This document shows, piece after piece, positions 17,273 to 26,695 of a stretch of DNA of 64,000 nt (position 1 is the stretch's first letter; each line of letters starts with the position of its first letter). The notes beneath the pieces are model-generated. The model worked only from the letters and a program-made list of their open reading frames with translations. It made no database searches and was not told the origin of the DNA. The translations under genes and the position numbers were made by a program. The DNA comes from Rhodospirillaceae bacterium (GTDB taxonomy: Bacteria; Pseudomonadota; Alphaproteobacteria; Rhodospirillales; Rhodospirillaceae), in the NCBI GenBank assembly GCA_947476925.1, contig CANJSF010000012.1, forward strand, positions 51,212-115,211. Direction: 5' to 3'.

Positions 17273-18922
17273 CTAGCGCTTGGTATCGGCAAACAGGCGG
17301 CGGTCGAGCTTCTTGATGAACTGCCACGGATCTGGATCGGGCTTGCCGAATAAGAAGCCCTGGACATATTCCACGCCGCAATCGCGTACAAATTCCAGAG
17401 TCTCTTTGCTGTCGACCATTTCGGCGATAGTCTCGACTTCCATCGTTTTGCACAACGTGGTGAGTGCTTTGAGGAACGCGCGGCCCTTGGGCGCGCTTTG
17501 GGCGTTCTTCACGGCACTGCCATCGAGCTTGACCACGTCGACCTCGAGCACGCTGAGGTACTGAAAACTAGCCGCGCCAGCGCCAAAGTCATCAAGGCAC
17601 ACGTGGAAACCACGCGAACGCAAGCTTTGCACAAAAATATTGGCCTTCTTCAGATCAGCGACGCGCGCGGATTCGGTGATCTCAAACACCAGGAAATTAC
17701 GCAGCCACGTATCGGCATCCAGGAGCGCATGCAAGTCTTTGGCGTACTGCGGGTTATCGACCGACATGCCTGAAATATTGACGGCGAGCGAAACCTTGTC
17801 GCCTTTGTGTTTACGCAGCCATTCCACGCATTTGCGCGCCATGGCGATATCGAACTCGTTGATCAGTCCGGTTTCCTCGGCAAACGTGATGTACTTGTAG
17901 GGTGACTGTTCGAAGTTGCCGCCAAAGCGCACCAGCGCTTCGTAGTGGTGCACAGCACCGGTGCGGACATCCAAGATAGGATGAAACGCCACTTGGAAAT
18001 CGGCGGTTCCCACGAGCGAGCGGAATGTCTTGAGCGAGTTGACCGCCTCTTTGACCAAGTTGTTCATGTTCTGGGCAATGTCCTTGACGTTGAACTTCGC
18101 ACCAGCTTGGTCTTTGAAGTGGTTGATCGTGTAAACAAGCCCCTTGGTCAGGTCTTCTTCAGAGATAGATTCGGTATCGATATCAAGCGTGCCGGCTTGC
18201 ACATCGATGCCCTTACCGGTCGGGTCGAATGCGCGGGTGGCTTCGGCAATTTTTGATTCGAGCGCTTTGACGTCCAGACCTTTGCCATGGACAACGCCGT
18301 ATTTACCGTCGCCAATTTCACCCGCCGAATCACCGTCGATGGAGTTCGCGCGCAGTGTTGTGCCGACGGTATTGAGCAAAACTTGCTTCTCGTCTTCGGG
18401 CAGCGAGTCGGCAAAACTTTGGAAATTGGGGAGATTGACCAAGGTCATCTCCACCGCCTTGTCACCGCCTGCGGTTTTGAGCTTTTCTGCGGCCATCTCG
18501 CTGAACGATTCGCCCGACATCAGCCCCGTATTTTTGTCGCGCGGTTTTCCGTCGGCTTCGCCTTTGGCATCGACGCGCACCGACAGGCGCATGGCGATAA
18601 AATAATGTTCTTTGAGGTCAGGCAACATGTAGCCCGTCACGCTGAGCGGAGAGGTCACGCCCTTATCACCAACCAGACGTACACTTAGGCCGTCAATGCG
18701 GCCCTTGCGCGCGGTCACTTCGAGGAGCGGATCAAGCAACACTCGGTCTTTGGGCGAGACCATGTCCATAAAATTCCGCCCAATGAGTTTCTCGGCGCCA
18801 AAGCCCAGATACGACTTGGTCGCGCCAACCGCGAACAGCACTCGGCGGCTTTGGTCGAGCTCGACCAAAAGGTCAGCCCAACAAAAGGCAAAAGCGACAA
18901 ACCGATCTCGATCAGAACTCAT
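17273..18922 (-). CDS. cyclic-di-GMP phosphodiesterase (PAS, degenerate GGDEF, EAL)
   Basis: A 549-aa cytoplasmic protein. An N-terminal PAS-like domain (about 1-125, with LIGRNFMDMVSPKDR) is followed by a GGDEF-fold region whose signature is lost (IGDGKYG at the expected place). A full EAL domain (about 300-540) carries Glu328 in YEALVRF, the metal and catalytic residues in VNISG, EITES, LDDFGAG and KLDGS, and QGFLFGKP. The EAL set is complete, so I infer active hydrolysis of cyclic-di-GMP to pGpG, with the degenerate domain perhaps binding GTP as a regulator. It stands alone. Confidence 0.9.
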   Translation of the reverse strand: MSSDRDRFVAFAFCWADLLVELDQSRRVLFAVGATKSYLGFGAEKLIGRNFMDMVSPKDRVLLDPLLEVTARKGRIDGLSVRLVGDKGVTSPLSVTGYMLPDLKEHYFIAMRLSVRVDAKGEADGKPRDKNTGLMSGESFSEMAAEKLKTAGGDKAVEMTLVNLPNFQSFADSLPEDEKQVLLNTVGTTLRANSIDGDSAGEIGDGKYGVVHGKGLDVKALESKIAEATRAFDPTGKGIDVQAGTLDIDTESISEEDLTKGLVYTINHFKDQAGAKFNVKDIAQNMNNLVKEAVNSLKTFRSLVGTADFQVAFHPILDVRTGAVHHYEALVRFGGNFEQSPYKYITFAEETGLINEFDIAMARKCVEWLRKHKGDKVSLAVNISGMSVDNPQYAKDLHALLDADTWLRNFLVFEITESARVADLKKANIFVQSLRSRGFHVCLDDFGAGAASFQYLSVLEVDVVKLDGSAVKNAQSAPKGRAFLKALTTLCKTMEVETIAEMVDSKETLEFVRDCGVEYVQGFLFGKPDPDPWQFIKKLDRRLFADTKR

Positions 18923-19122
18923 CGGGGCAATAATGATTTGCGGTTAGAGCCAAATGCGGCCCCTTAAATTGGGGTCTTGCACCCATCATTAACGGGGCAG
19001 GACACCGCACTCAAGGCCTTGCGGGTAACATTTCGTCCGCAGCCAAATATATTCGACATTGTGGTCATTTTACTGCCCTTTTTGTCTGATTATCGTGCCA
19101 AAATATGGACTTCGAGGCTGAA

Positions 19123-19974
19123 ATGACACGACCGCATATCGAATTTGTTCAATCGCAAGTCATCCCGTTTCAGCAAGGGCTTTATGGTGGCGCCCGGCCC
19201 GATATCGCTTGCCGAACTTTAAGCCGCGACGACGACACGGCTGCGACCAGCACAGTACTGCGTTACCCCGAAGGCTGGCATGCCACAGAATCACATACAC
19301 TTGCAGCTGATGAGGAAATTTTTGTCCTCGAAGGGTCGTTGAGTATCAATGGCCAAGTTTACGGCAAGCACTTTTATGGCCATTTGCCGAAAGGGTATCT
19401 GCGCAAAGACATGTCGAGCGTCAGCGGCGCGGTGGTGCTGACGTTTTTCTCTGGGGTGCCTGTCGCCACGCGCGCGGCGACGTCAGACTGGGATATGCGC
19501 CGCGTGGTCGAGTGCCTGGATACACGCGCCATGGCCGCGGCGGCCGGGGCGCGCAAACACATGAACAGCGGTGATTGGGATCCGAGCGGCACCGTTCACA
19601 AAACGCTGTATGTCGACCCCGATACGGCTGAGCGCACTTGGCTAATCGGCATGATGCCGTATTGGTGGTCGAACAAAGCCGAAGTGCACCCGGTTGTTGA
19701 AGAAGAGTTCGCAATTCTGGGCGACATTTGTTTCCCGTTAGGGGTGATGCGCGCAGGTGGGTATTTCTGGCGACCTCCGGGCATTGCCCACGGCCCCTTT
19801 GCCACCTGGGGCGGGGCGCTGCATCTTTGTCGGTGCAAGGGCGGGCCGTTTGCAACGCAGTGGGTAGAGACCGACGGGCCCAATTGGAACCCACCCGACA
19901 AACCCATTTTGCCAGAGCCCTATGCAACGTGGACAAAAGTTGCGGCGGACGTTAACCGTGAGCCCAATTATTGA
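19123..19974 (+). CDS. double-cupin protein (DUF4437-like)
   Basis: A 283-aa protein with two cupin halves. The first includes YPEGWHATESHTLAADEEIFVLEGS (metal-ligand-like His and Glu); the second includes VHPVVEEEFAILGDI and the ending RPPGIAHGPFATWGG. There is no signal peptide. Bicupins of this kind include sugar- and acid-binding and dioxygenase-like proteins; no function is established for this group that I can name. I start at 19123 (MTRPHIEF), which has GAGG 6 bases upstream, rather than 18 bases earlier. The VOC gene follows about 80 bases later in the same direction. Confidence 0.75.
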   Translation: MTRPHIEFVQSQVIPFQQGLYGGARPDIACRTLSRDDDTAATSTVLRYPEGWHATESHTLAADEEIFVLEGSLSINGQVYGKHFYGHLPKGYLRKDMSSVSGAVVLTFFSGVPVATRAATSDWDMRRVVECLDTRAMAAAAGARKHMNSGDWDPSGTVHKTLYVDPDTAERTWLIGMMPYWWSNKAEVHPVVEEEFAILGDICFPLGVMRAGGYFWRPPGIAHGPFATWGGALHLCRCKGGPFATQWVETDGPNWNPPDKPILPEPYATWTKVAADVNREPNY

Positions 19975-20052
19975 GGCATTGTCATGCGTGCGATGATTGA
20001 CGGCGTTCAAAGCCGTGGCAATATTCTTCTTTATCATACAAGGATTCGTCTC

Positions 20053-20631
20053 ATGTTGCGCTCGACCACCCTGGGTGCCTTCGCAGTTATATTGTCTTTG
20101 ACGGCGCTGAGCGCCGGCGCACAGGAACGCGCGACTGCGATGCAAGCCACCGCCGTTCGGCGCACAACTTTGCTGGTCGACAACATTGAGAAGTCGATCG
20201 ACTTTTATCAGCGCTTAGGCCTGACCAAGTGGTACGACAAAGCATCAGACTCCAATTCACCCGACGGCGTAATTGGTGCGGCGGATTTGCCCCTCACGGA
20301 CGACCCCAAAGTGGGACGTATTGTCATTATGAAGGGCAACGACGAACGCATCGGCATGGTTGGACTGCTGAGTTACGACAAACCAAAACTGGCCAGCGCG
20401 CGTGGCAACCTCATGGGTATTGGTACCGGCGATGCCATCATCATGATGGAAGTACCCGACATTCTTGCGGCCTATAGCCGCTTGCAACAAATCAATGTGC
20501 GCTTCCATCGCCCGCCCTACAAGTTCACGGTCAATCGCCCCGACGGCACGACCGACACAGGCCAACGCATGTTTGTTTATGATCCCGACGGACGCCTGAT
20601 CGAAGTAGCGCAACCAGATAAGAAAAAATAA
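20053..20631 (+). CDS. exported VOC/glyoxalase-fold protein
   Basis: A 192-aa protein with a Sec signal peptide (about residues 1-24, ending LSAGAQ) and one vicinal-oxygen-chelate module pair. RTTLLVDNIEKSIDFYQRLGL is the family opening, and MFVYDPDGRLIEVAQP carries the C-terminal metal-ligand glutamate. VOC proteins include extradiol dioxygenases, glyoxalases and binding proteins; export to the periplasm is less common. The ATG at 20053 has AAGGA 8 bases upstream and begins the signal peptide directly; an upstream in-frame start would hide it. The end lies 8 bases from the convergent ggt stop. Confidence 0.82.
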   Translation: MLRSTTLGAFAVILSLTALSAGAQERATAMQATAVRRTTLLVDNIEKSIDFYQRLGLTKWYDKASDSNSPDGVIGAADLPLTDDPKVGRIVIMKGNDERIGMVGLLSYDKPKLASARGNLMGIGTGDAIIMMEVPDILAAYSRLQQINVRFHRPPYKFTVNRPDGTTDTGQRMFVYDPDGRLIEVAQPDKKK

Positions 20632-20639
20632 CCGCGCGG

Positions 20640-22379
20640 TTATTCCCCGCCCACGGCACCTTCGCGACGCGGATCGGCACCACCCAGCAAACCCTTTTGG
20701 GTGATGCGAATGGCATGGATTCCTGAGGGGAATTCGCCAATGCGAACCTCGTGGCCCAAGGCTTCGAGCCCTGGTTTGATGGGCGTGAGTTCTGGCTCGA
20801 TATTCACGCCGCGTCCAAACACAACCACGTGCGGCGAGGCGATGGCATCTTGCGGGGTCATGTTCCAGTCGATCATGCCGGTGAGTGTTTGCACGACAAA
20901 GCCGACGATTGCAGGCCCTCCGGGCGAGCCTAGAACCATTTCAAGTTTGCCGTCTTTATCGAAGACGACGGTTGGCGCCATCGAGCTCCGTGGGCGCTTG
21001 TTGGGACCAACTGCATTGGCAACAATTTTTCCCTCGGCGATGTCTGAGTAGGAAAAATCAGTCAGCGTGTTGTTGAGCAAAAACCCCCCGACCATCACGT
21101 GCGAGCCAAACCCGCCTTCGATGGATGTCGTCATCGCTACGGCATTGCCATCAGCATCAACGATCGAGAAGTGGCTGGTGGAAATTTGCTCAGGGCTGCC
21201 TGCGGGAACCCAATTGAATGCAGCTTTTTTCGGCAATTGACCCGCCTCGGCCCTGGGCATGCGCGACTCAAGATGAATCAGGCTTGCGCGCGATTTTAGA
21301 TAATCAGGCGAAAGCATCTCTGCGGTTGGAATAGGCAAAACGTCGGGGTCGGCGATGTAAACGGCGCGATCTGCAAACGCCAGGCGGCTGGCCTCGATAT
21401 ATGCATGATTTGCTGACACTGAATCAGATTTCATTTTGCTTAAGTCGAATGGTGCTAACAGCGCCAGTGTTTGTAAAACGCCAATACCGCCCGATGTGGG
21501 CGGGGCCATGCCGCAAACTTTGCGATCACGATATCCAATACAAATCGGCGCGCGTTCCACGGCTTTGTAGTTTTTTAGATCGGCCAATGTAATGTCGCTC
21601 GGGTTCTGGGCCGACGTGGTAGCGGCGCGTACAATATCTGCCGCCAATGGACCGGTATAAAAAGCATCGGCACCTTGTGCGGCAATGGTTTTCAGCGTCG
21701 CGGCAAAGGCGGGGTTCTTGATGATCGTGCCAACGGGCTTGGCATTGCCGTCGGTCAGATAGAAAAATGACTTTGCAGGTTCGATCGTTTTCAGCGCGCG
21801 ATCACCGGCCAAGAGCTCGTATAAACGCGGCGAAATCGCGAAACCTTCGGTCGCGATTCTGAGCGCGGGGTCGAACAATTTTGCCCAGGCGAGCTTGCCG
21901 TGCTTTTTGTGCGCCAACTCCAAAACGCGCAAGGTTCCAGGCACCCCAACCGAGTGCCCACCAACAACGGCTGTTTGTCGGTCCATCGTTTTACCCTCGG
22001 CCGTCAGAAAGCGCCGCTCAGTTGCCGCAGCCGGCGCCGTTTCACGGCCATCGTAGGTCGTTAATTTTTTGGCTTTGTTATCCCAAAAAAGGATAAACGA
22101 GCCGCCGCCGATGCCCGATGATTGCGGTTCAACCATATTGAGTACGGTTTGCACGCTCACGGCAGCGTCAGCCGCACTGCCACCGGCCTTGAGGGTGTCG
22201 ACGCCGGCTTGCACAGCCAGTGGGTTTGCGGCGACGACCATAAATTTTTTGGCCTCACCGCCCGCTTTTTGATAACGCCCGGTGGCCGCCTCGGGTGAAA
22301 CAAAGTCCTGACCCATGACCGGGTTGGCAATTCCGAGGGCCGTCTGACACGCAATATATATCCATAGACGGTTACGCAT
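20640..22379 (-). CDS. ggt: gamma-glutamyltransferase precursor
   Basis: A 579-aa periplasmic enzyme that cleaves gamma-glutamyl amides such as glutathione and transfers or hydrolyses the glutamyl group. A signal peptide covers about residues 1-23. The maturation site is seen as STSHFSIVD: Thr401 should become the new N-terminal nucleophile after self-cleavage into large and small subunits. VEPQSSGIGGG, PPTSGGIG and GSPGGPAI are further family signatures. The start at 22379 has AGAGGTGA close upstream. It is divergent from the amidohydrolase operon across a 227-bp region. With the peptide-type importer downstream it could process gamma-glutamyl compounds, but this link is only positional. Confidence 0.93.
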   Translation of the reverse strand: MRNRLWIYIACQTALGIANPVMGQDFVSPEAATGRYQKAGGEAKKFMVVAANPLAVQAGVDTLKAGGSAADAAVSVQTVLNMVEPQSSGIGGGSFILFWDNKAKKLTTYDGRETAPAAATERRFLTAEGKTMDRQTAVVGGHSVGVPGTLRVLELAHKKHGKLAWAKLFDPALRIATEGFAISPRLYELLAGDRALKTIEPAKSFFYLTDGNAKPVGTIIKNPAFAATLKTIAAQGADAFYTGPLAADIVRAATTSAQNPSDITLADLKNYKAVERAPICIGYRDRKVCGMAPPTSGGIGVLQTLALLAPFDLSKMKSDSVSANHAYIEASRLAFADRAVYIADPDVLPIPTAEMLSPDYLKSRASLIHLESRMPRAEAGQLPKKAAFNWVPAGSPEQISTSHFSIVDADGNAVAMTTSIEGGFGSHVMVGGFLLNNTLTDFSYSDIAEGKIVANAVGPNKRPRSSMAPTVVFDKDGKLEMVLGSPGGPAIVGFVVQTLTGMIDWNMTPQDAIASPHVVVFGRGVNIEPELTPIKPGLEALGHEVRIGEFPSGIHAIRITQKGLLGGADPRREGAVGGE

Positions 22380-22606
22380 CGTGATCTCACCTCTTGATAC
22401 TTCTTGGCCCTTCTGGGACCGCAATTTCAGGTACCATAAACCAAGCGCCCGGCAAAAAGCATCGATTTAGCCCGCGCCACGAGCCTGGACATACCGATGC
22501 CCTTTCGGATGATGTCACAGGCCGCTAAGAGTATCCGGGTGCCTCATACCCAGGACAGGTCTGGGGCGGGCTTCAGGGGTTCAGTTGACTCACTTTCGAG
22601 GATGAC

Positions 22607-23467
22607 GTGGCTGGTTTCATCGATATCGTTTGCAATGTGTTCACACCTGAAGCAGTGCGCGAAAACCGCACCGGGGTGGATGAGGACTTCAAAATTCAGG
22701 TGCGCATGCCGCCGGCCATGCGCCCAGGCGTGAGTATCGCTGACTATTTGAAAAAGATGGACAAGGCCGGGATCGAACGCTCGCTGCTGATAGCCGTGCG
22801 GGCCGGTGACTTGCGCGTGCGTGGATCGTTTGAGGTGCCTTACGACATGGTGGCCAAGATTTGCCGCGAGCATCCTGATCGGTTCTCTGGACTGGCGGGC
22901 GTTGATCCCACTTTGGGCATGAAAGGTTTGCGCGACCTGGAACACAGCGTGAGGGATCTGGGGTTTGTCGGAGCCCATTGGTACCCGCATTGGTTTGCTA
23001 TGCGCCCCGATGCCCCGCAAATTTACCCCTACTATGCCAAGTGTTGCGAACTCGACATTCCGATCATGATGCAGGTAGGGCACAACCTCGTTTATCAAAA
23101 AGACCGGCGCTTGCCGTCGGTGGCCAAACCGATCTTGCTGGATCAGGTGGCCATTGATTTCCCCGAGCTGGCACTGATTGGCATTCATATCGGCGTGCCA
23201 TGGACCGAAGAAATGATTTCCATGTGCTGGAAGCACGAAAATGTGTTTACGGCTGGCGATGCCTATGCGCCCAAGCACTGGCCAAAGTCCTACGTTCACT
23301 ACGCCAATAGTTACGGCAAAGAAAAAGTATTGTTCGGCACCGATTGGCCGGTGATTGACCCCGAGCGCGCCGTGAACGAGGTGGCCGAATTGGGCATGAA
23401 GCCGGAAGCTCACAAAATGATGATGCGCGAAAATGCTTTGCGTATTTTCAAAAAAATCCCACGCTAG
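22607..23467 (+). CDS. amidohydrolase-fold protein lacking the N-terminal HxH
   Basis: A 286-aa TIM-barrel protein of the amidohydrolase 2 family (ACMSD and resorcylate decarboxylase relatives). Later landmarks are present: FVGAHWYPHW, MMQVGHN, ALIGIHIGVPWTEEM and the C-terminal FGTDWPVIDP with the conserved aspartate. The first strand reads FIDIVCNVFTPE, so the usual metal-binding His-x-His is absent. It starts with GTG at 22607 after a GAGGA. Homologues that I would expect in alphaproteobacterial catabolic clusters decarboxylate or hydrolyse ring or acid products. It is the first of four closely packed genes with the acyl-CoA synthetase, VAO-type and flavin monooxygenase. Confidence 0.8.
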   Translation: MAGFIDIVCNVFTPEAVRENRTGVDEDFKIQVRMPPAMRPGVSIADYLKKMDKAGIERSLLIAVRAGDLRVRGSFEVPYDMVAKICREHPDRFSGLAGVDPTLGMKGLRDLEHSVRDLGFVGAHWYPHWFAMRPDAPQIYPYYAKCCELDIPIMMQVGHNLVYQKDRRLPSVAKPILLDQVAIDFPELALIGIHIGVPWTEEMISMCWKHENVFTAGDAYAPKHWPKSYVHYANSYGKEKVLFGTDWPVIDPERAVNEVAELGMKPEAHKMMMRENALRIFKKIPR

Positions 23468-23476
23468 GTGATGGTC

Positions 23477-25021
23477 ATGAGCGCACCTCGCGCAAGATCG
23501 GTCACGTTGCCGACTGGCTTTCAGTCCATGACGATGGCCCGCGCCTTGCGGGCCACTATGATGCGCGCGCCACACAAAGTGGCCGTACGCCACAATGACG
23601 TTGAACGCACCTACGGCGAGCTGATGCGGCGCACCGACATGGTAACGAATTCAACCATCCGCGATCTAAAACTCAAGAAAGGCGACAACGCTGCGATCAT
23701 TTCGCGCAACTGTATTGAATATATCGAGATTGTCTGCGGCGTGCCGGAAGCAGGCGTCGCTGTCGCCACCGTCAACCCACGACTAAGCGCCGCCGAGATA
23801 ACAGCCATTTGCGATGACGCCGAAGCCCAAGTGGTGTTTTGCGATTCCAGCAACGCAGGTGCGGTGCGAGGATGCAAATTCAAAACCGTCACACGCATTA
23901 TTGAAATTGGGCCCGAGTACGAAGCTTGGTTGGAGTTGGGTCAAGCACCCGCTGAGCGCCCGGTCGTGGATGAATGGGATGTGTGGACCATACCCTACAC
24001 CTCAGGCACCACCGGCAAACCCAAGGGTGTGTTGGTGTCACATCGCTCGCGCATTCTCACGTTCATGGCGATGGCGCTGGAGTACGGCTGCTATGGTCCC
24101 GATGATAAGTTTTTGGGCACCACGCCGATGAACCATGGCGCCGGCATTTGCTTTCCCATGGCCGCTCTGTTTGGCGGCGGCTACATGGAATTTATGGACA
24201 AATTCGATGCCGAGACATTGCTGCGGCGCTTAAAAAGCGGCGGGTTTTCGGGCGTATTCATGGTGCCTACGCAGTTTCATCAACTGTTTAGCCTTGAAGC
24301 AAAAATTTTGGACGAGTGTCGCGATATCCAGATTCGCACAATCATTTCCAATGCTGCCCCATTGCCCCAGCCGATGAAGCATAAAATTGTGGCTTACTTC
24401 GGCGAGGGTAAGCTGCACGAGACTTATGGTTCAACAGAAGGCGGCGTAGTCACCAACTTGCGCCCGCCCGACCAATTGCGCAAACAACAGTGCGTGGGCA
24501 CGCCGTTCCTCAGTACGTTGATCAAGATTATCGATGACGCCGGCAACGAGTGCCCGCCCGATATGCCGGGGGAATTGTTCAGTCTGTCGCCGTTTTTGTT
24601 TAACGGGTACTGGAATCGCCCCCGCGAGACGGCCGAAACGTTCAAAGACGGATGGGTTTCCGTGGGAGACATCGCCAAACGCGACGCGGAGGGGTTCATC
24701 TACATTGTCGACCGTAAGAAGGACATGGTGATCTCGGGCGGCGTGAACATCTATCCGCGCGAGATTGAGGTCGTCCTGCTGGGCCACCCCGGCATCGCCG
24801 ATGCGGCTGTGGTAGGTATGCCGGATGAGAAATGGGGCGAGCGATTGAAGGCCTTCGTGATTTTGAAAGATGGCAACACTTTAAACATCGATGGACTTGT
24901 GCAGTTTTGCGAAGGCAAACTATCGGCCTACAAAATTCCCAGGGACATGCAGATTTTATCTGCTTTGCCGCGCAACGCGAACGGCAAAGTTCTCAAAACA
25001 GAGTTGCGAGCGCTGTCCTAA
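23477..25021 (+). CDS. acyl-CoA synthetase (AMP-forming)
   Basis: A 514-aa ANL-superfamily ligase that adenylates a carboxylic acid and transfers it to CoA. The phosphate loop YTSGTTGKPKGV, the YGSTEGG motif, the hinge VDRKKDMVISGG and the catalytic-lysine region PRNANGKVLKTEL are all present. It is the length of fatty-acid or aryl-acid CoA ligases, and the acid it activates cannot be told from motifs. Start codons GTG, ATG and ATG lie within 9 bases; I chose the last, with an AGGTGA upstream. It starts 9 bases after the amidohydrolase, and the VAO-type gene follows 18 bases after it. Confidence 0.9.
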   Translation: MSAPRARSVTLPTGFQSMTMARALRATMMRAPHKVAVRHNDVERTYGELMRRTDMVTNSTIRDLKLKKGDNAAIISRNCIEYIEIVCGVPEAGVAVATVNPRLSAAEITAICDDAEAQVVFCDSSNAGAVRGCKFKTVTRIIEIGPEYEAWLELGQAPAERPVVDEWDVWTIPYTSGTTGKPKGVLVSHRSRILTFMAMALEYGCYGPDDKFLGTTPMNHGAGICFPMAALFGGGYMEFMDKFDAETLLRRLKSGGFSGVFMVPTQFHQLFSLEAKILDECRDIQIRTIISNAAPLPQPMKHKIVAYFGEGKLHETYGSTEGGVVTNLRPPDQLRKQQCVGTPFLSTLIKIIDDAGNECPPDMPGELFSLSPFLFNGYWNRPRETAETFKDGWVSVGDIAKRDAEGFIYIVDRKKDMVISGGVNIYPREIEVVLLGHPGIADAAVVGMPDEKWGERLKAFVILKDGNTLNIDGLVQFCEGKLSAYKIPRDMQILSALPRNANGKVLKTELRALS

Positions 25022-25039
25022 GGCCGCTTGAGGATACAG

Positions 25040-26695
25040 ATGGCACCGACCAAATCCATTCCCGATTCTGCATTGAGAGATTTGCGCGAGTTCCTTGGGG
25101 CGGCGCGGGTCATCACCGACCCACCTCAACTGGCCTACTACGCCTCTGACATTTCCGGTGAGGGCAATGCGCGTTCTGGCGTGGCGATCAAGCCCGACAG
25201 TGTCGACAATTTATGCCGGGCCGTTGCGATACTAACCAAAGCCAATGTTGCCGTGATTGCGCGCGGCGCGGGGTTTTCGTACACGCGTGGGTCTTTAGCG
25301 ATTCAAGGCCCCAGTGCAGTTATTGATGTCACCGACCTTAATCGCATTGTCGAGATTAGCGAGGCAGACAGGTTTGTGACCGTCGAAGCCGGGTGCACCT
25401 GGGCTACACTTTACGATGCGCTGAAAGCCAAGGGTTTGCGTACGCCATACTTTGGGCCGCTGTCGGGCCATTCATCGACCGTTGGCGGTGGGGCGAGTAA
25501 CAATGGCTCGTTCTATGGCGCTGGCACATACGGCACTATGGCCGAGAGCGTGCTCGGCATGGATGTGGTGCTTGCTGATGGCTCGTTGATCGAAACGGGG
25601 GCGGCTTGTGCCGAAGGGCGCACGCCGTTCTTTCGCCATTTTGGCCCGGACCTGACAGGGCTTTTTTTGGGCGACTGCGGTACGTTTGGAATTAAAGCCC
25701 ACGTGACACTACGGTTGATTCCGTTTCCCGCCGCCGAAGATTATTTGTCTTTTGCTTTCGAACGCTTTGAAGACATTGCCGAAGCCCACGTGGCCTTGGC
25801 GCGGGAAAACATTGTAGCCGAGCAGTGGGGCATTGACCCCCAAGGCAACGACGACTTGGCCGCACGAGGATTTAAATTTTTGGAGGGACTGTCGTTTGTG
25901 CGCGAGATTGCCGCGGTTAAAGACGGTATGGGGCAAAAGCTCGCCACCATTGCACGCACATTGGTCGATGGGCACCGTTCCGTCATGCGCGGCGGCTACG
26001 CGTTACACGTGGTCATTGAGGGTAACTCGGCCAAAGAAGTTGAGATGAAAATTGGGCGCGCGCGGCGCATATTGGTGCCCTTGGCGCTGAAGGAACTGCC
26101 TAACACCATTCCGCAAATTACCCGCGCCAAGCCCTTCCGGCCGATCAAGCAACTGCTGAACCACGCAGGCGATAACTGGCTGCCCGTGCATGGCATTTTC
26201 CCCTACTCGCGCGCCACGGAAGTCGCAGCGGTGACAGATGAATATTTTGTGCGGCATCGTGACATGATGAAACAGCACGGAATAAAGGTGTCGTATCTGA
26301 CAGGAACTGTGGGCAACGGCTTTTTGATCGAGCCTATGTTTTATTGGAAAGACCGGCTGCACGCATTTCACTTACGCCACGTCACCGACGATCAGCGCCG
26401 CGACTATGCAGGCAGCCCGCCCAACCCAGCCACACGCGAGGTGGTCACCACATTGCGCCGCGATCTGACGCTACTATGGGGCACGTTTGGCGCGGTGCAT
26501 TTGCAGGTGGGTAAGTTTTATCCGTATGCCGAAAGTTTGTCCTCGGCAACTCTGGCGTTTGTCAAAAGCTTGAAGGCAGCCCTCGACCCCAAGAATTTGA
26601 TGAACCCTGGCGCATTGCGATTGGGCTTGCCCGCTGAAACCTCGGGTAAGATAACATTCACAGAATTCCCACAGAACTTGCTGGACGAGGCCTAA
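25040..26695 (+). CDS. FAD-linked oxidase of the vanillyl-alcohol oxidase/4-cresol dehydrogenase type
   Basis: A 551-aa flavoprotein. The FAD (PP-loop) domain holds ARGAGFSYTRGS, the pyrophosphate-binding stretch near GHSSTVGGGASNNGS and VLGMDVVLADGS. The C-terminal half has the VAO-type cap domain, ending DPKNLMNPGALRLG. Relatives oxidise 4-alkylphenols, vanillyl alcohol or glycolate and may bind FAD covalently; I could not identify the linking residue. The start at 25040 has GAGGA 5 bases upstream. The next gene overlaps by one base (TAATG). Its place between a CoA ligase and a monooxygenase suggests an aromatic or benzylic substrate. Confidence 0.85.
   Translation: MAPTKSIPDSALRDLREFLGAARVITDPPQLAYYASDISGEGNARSGVAIKPDSVDNLCRAVAILTKANVAVIARGAGFSYTRGSLAIQGPSAVIDVTDLNRIVEISEADRFVTVEAGCTWATLYDALKAKGLRTPYFGPLSGHSSTVGGGASNNGSFYGAGTYGTMAESVLGMDVVLADGSLIETGAACAEGRTPFFRHFGPDLTGLFLGDCGTFGIKAHVTLRLIPFPAAEDYLSFAFERFEDIAEAHVALARENIVAEQWGIDPQGNDDLAARGFKFLEGLSFVREIAAVKDGMGQKLATIARTLVDGHRSVMRGGYALHVVIEGNSAKEVEMKIGRARRILVPLALKELPNTIPQITRAKPFRPIKQLLNHAGDNWLPVHGIFPYSRATEVAAVTDEYFVRHRDMMKQHGIKVSYLTGTVGNGFLIEPMFYWKDRLHAFHLRHVTDDQRRDYAGSPPNPATREVVTTLRRDLTLLWGTFGAVHLQVGKFYPYAESLSSATLAFVKSLKAALDPKNLMNPGALRLGLPAETSGKITFTEFPQNLLDEA

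Noticed and set aside
22544..23593. Large His-rich frame on the minus strand opposite the amidohydrolase
   Set aside because: Composition (many His, Gln and Arg) is that of an antisense shadow; the plus-strand frame has family motifs.
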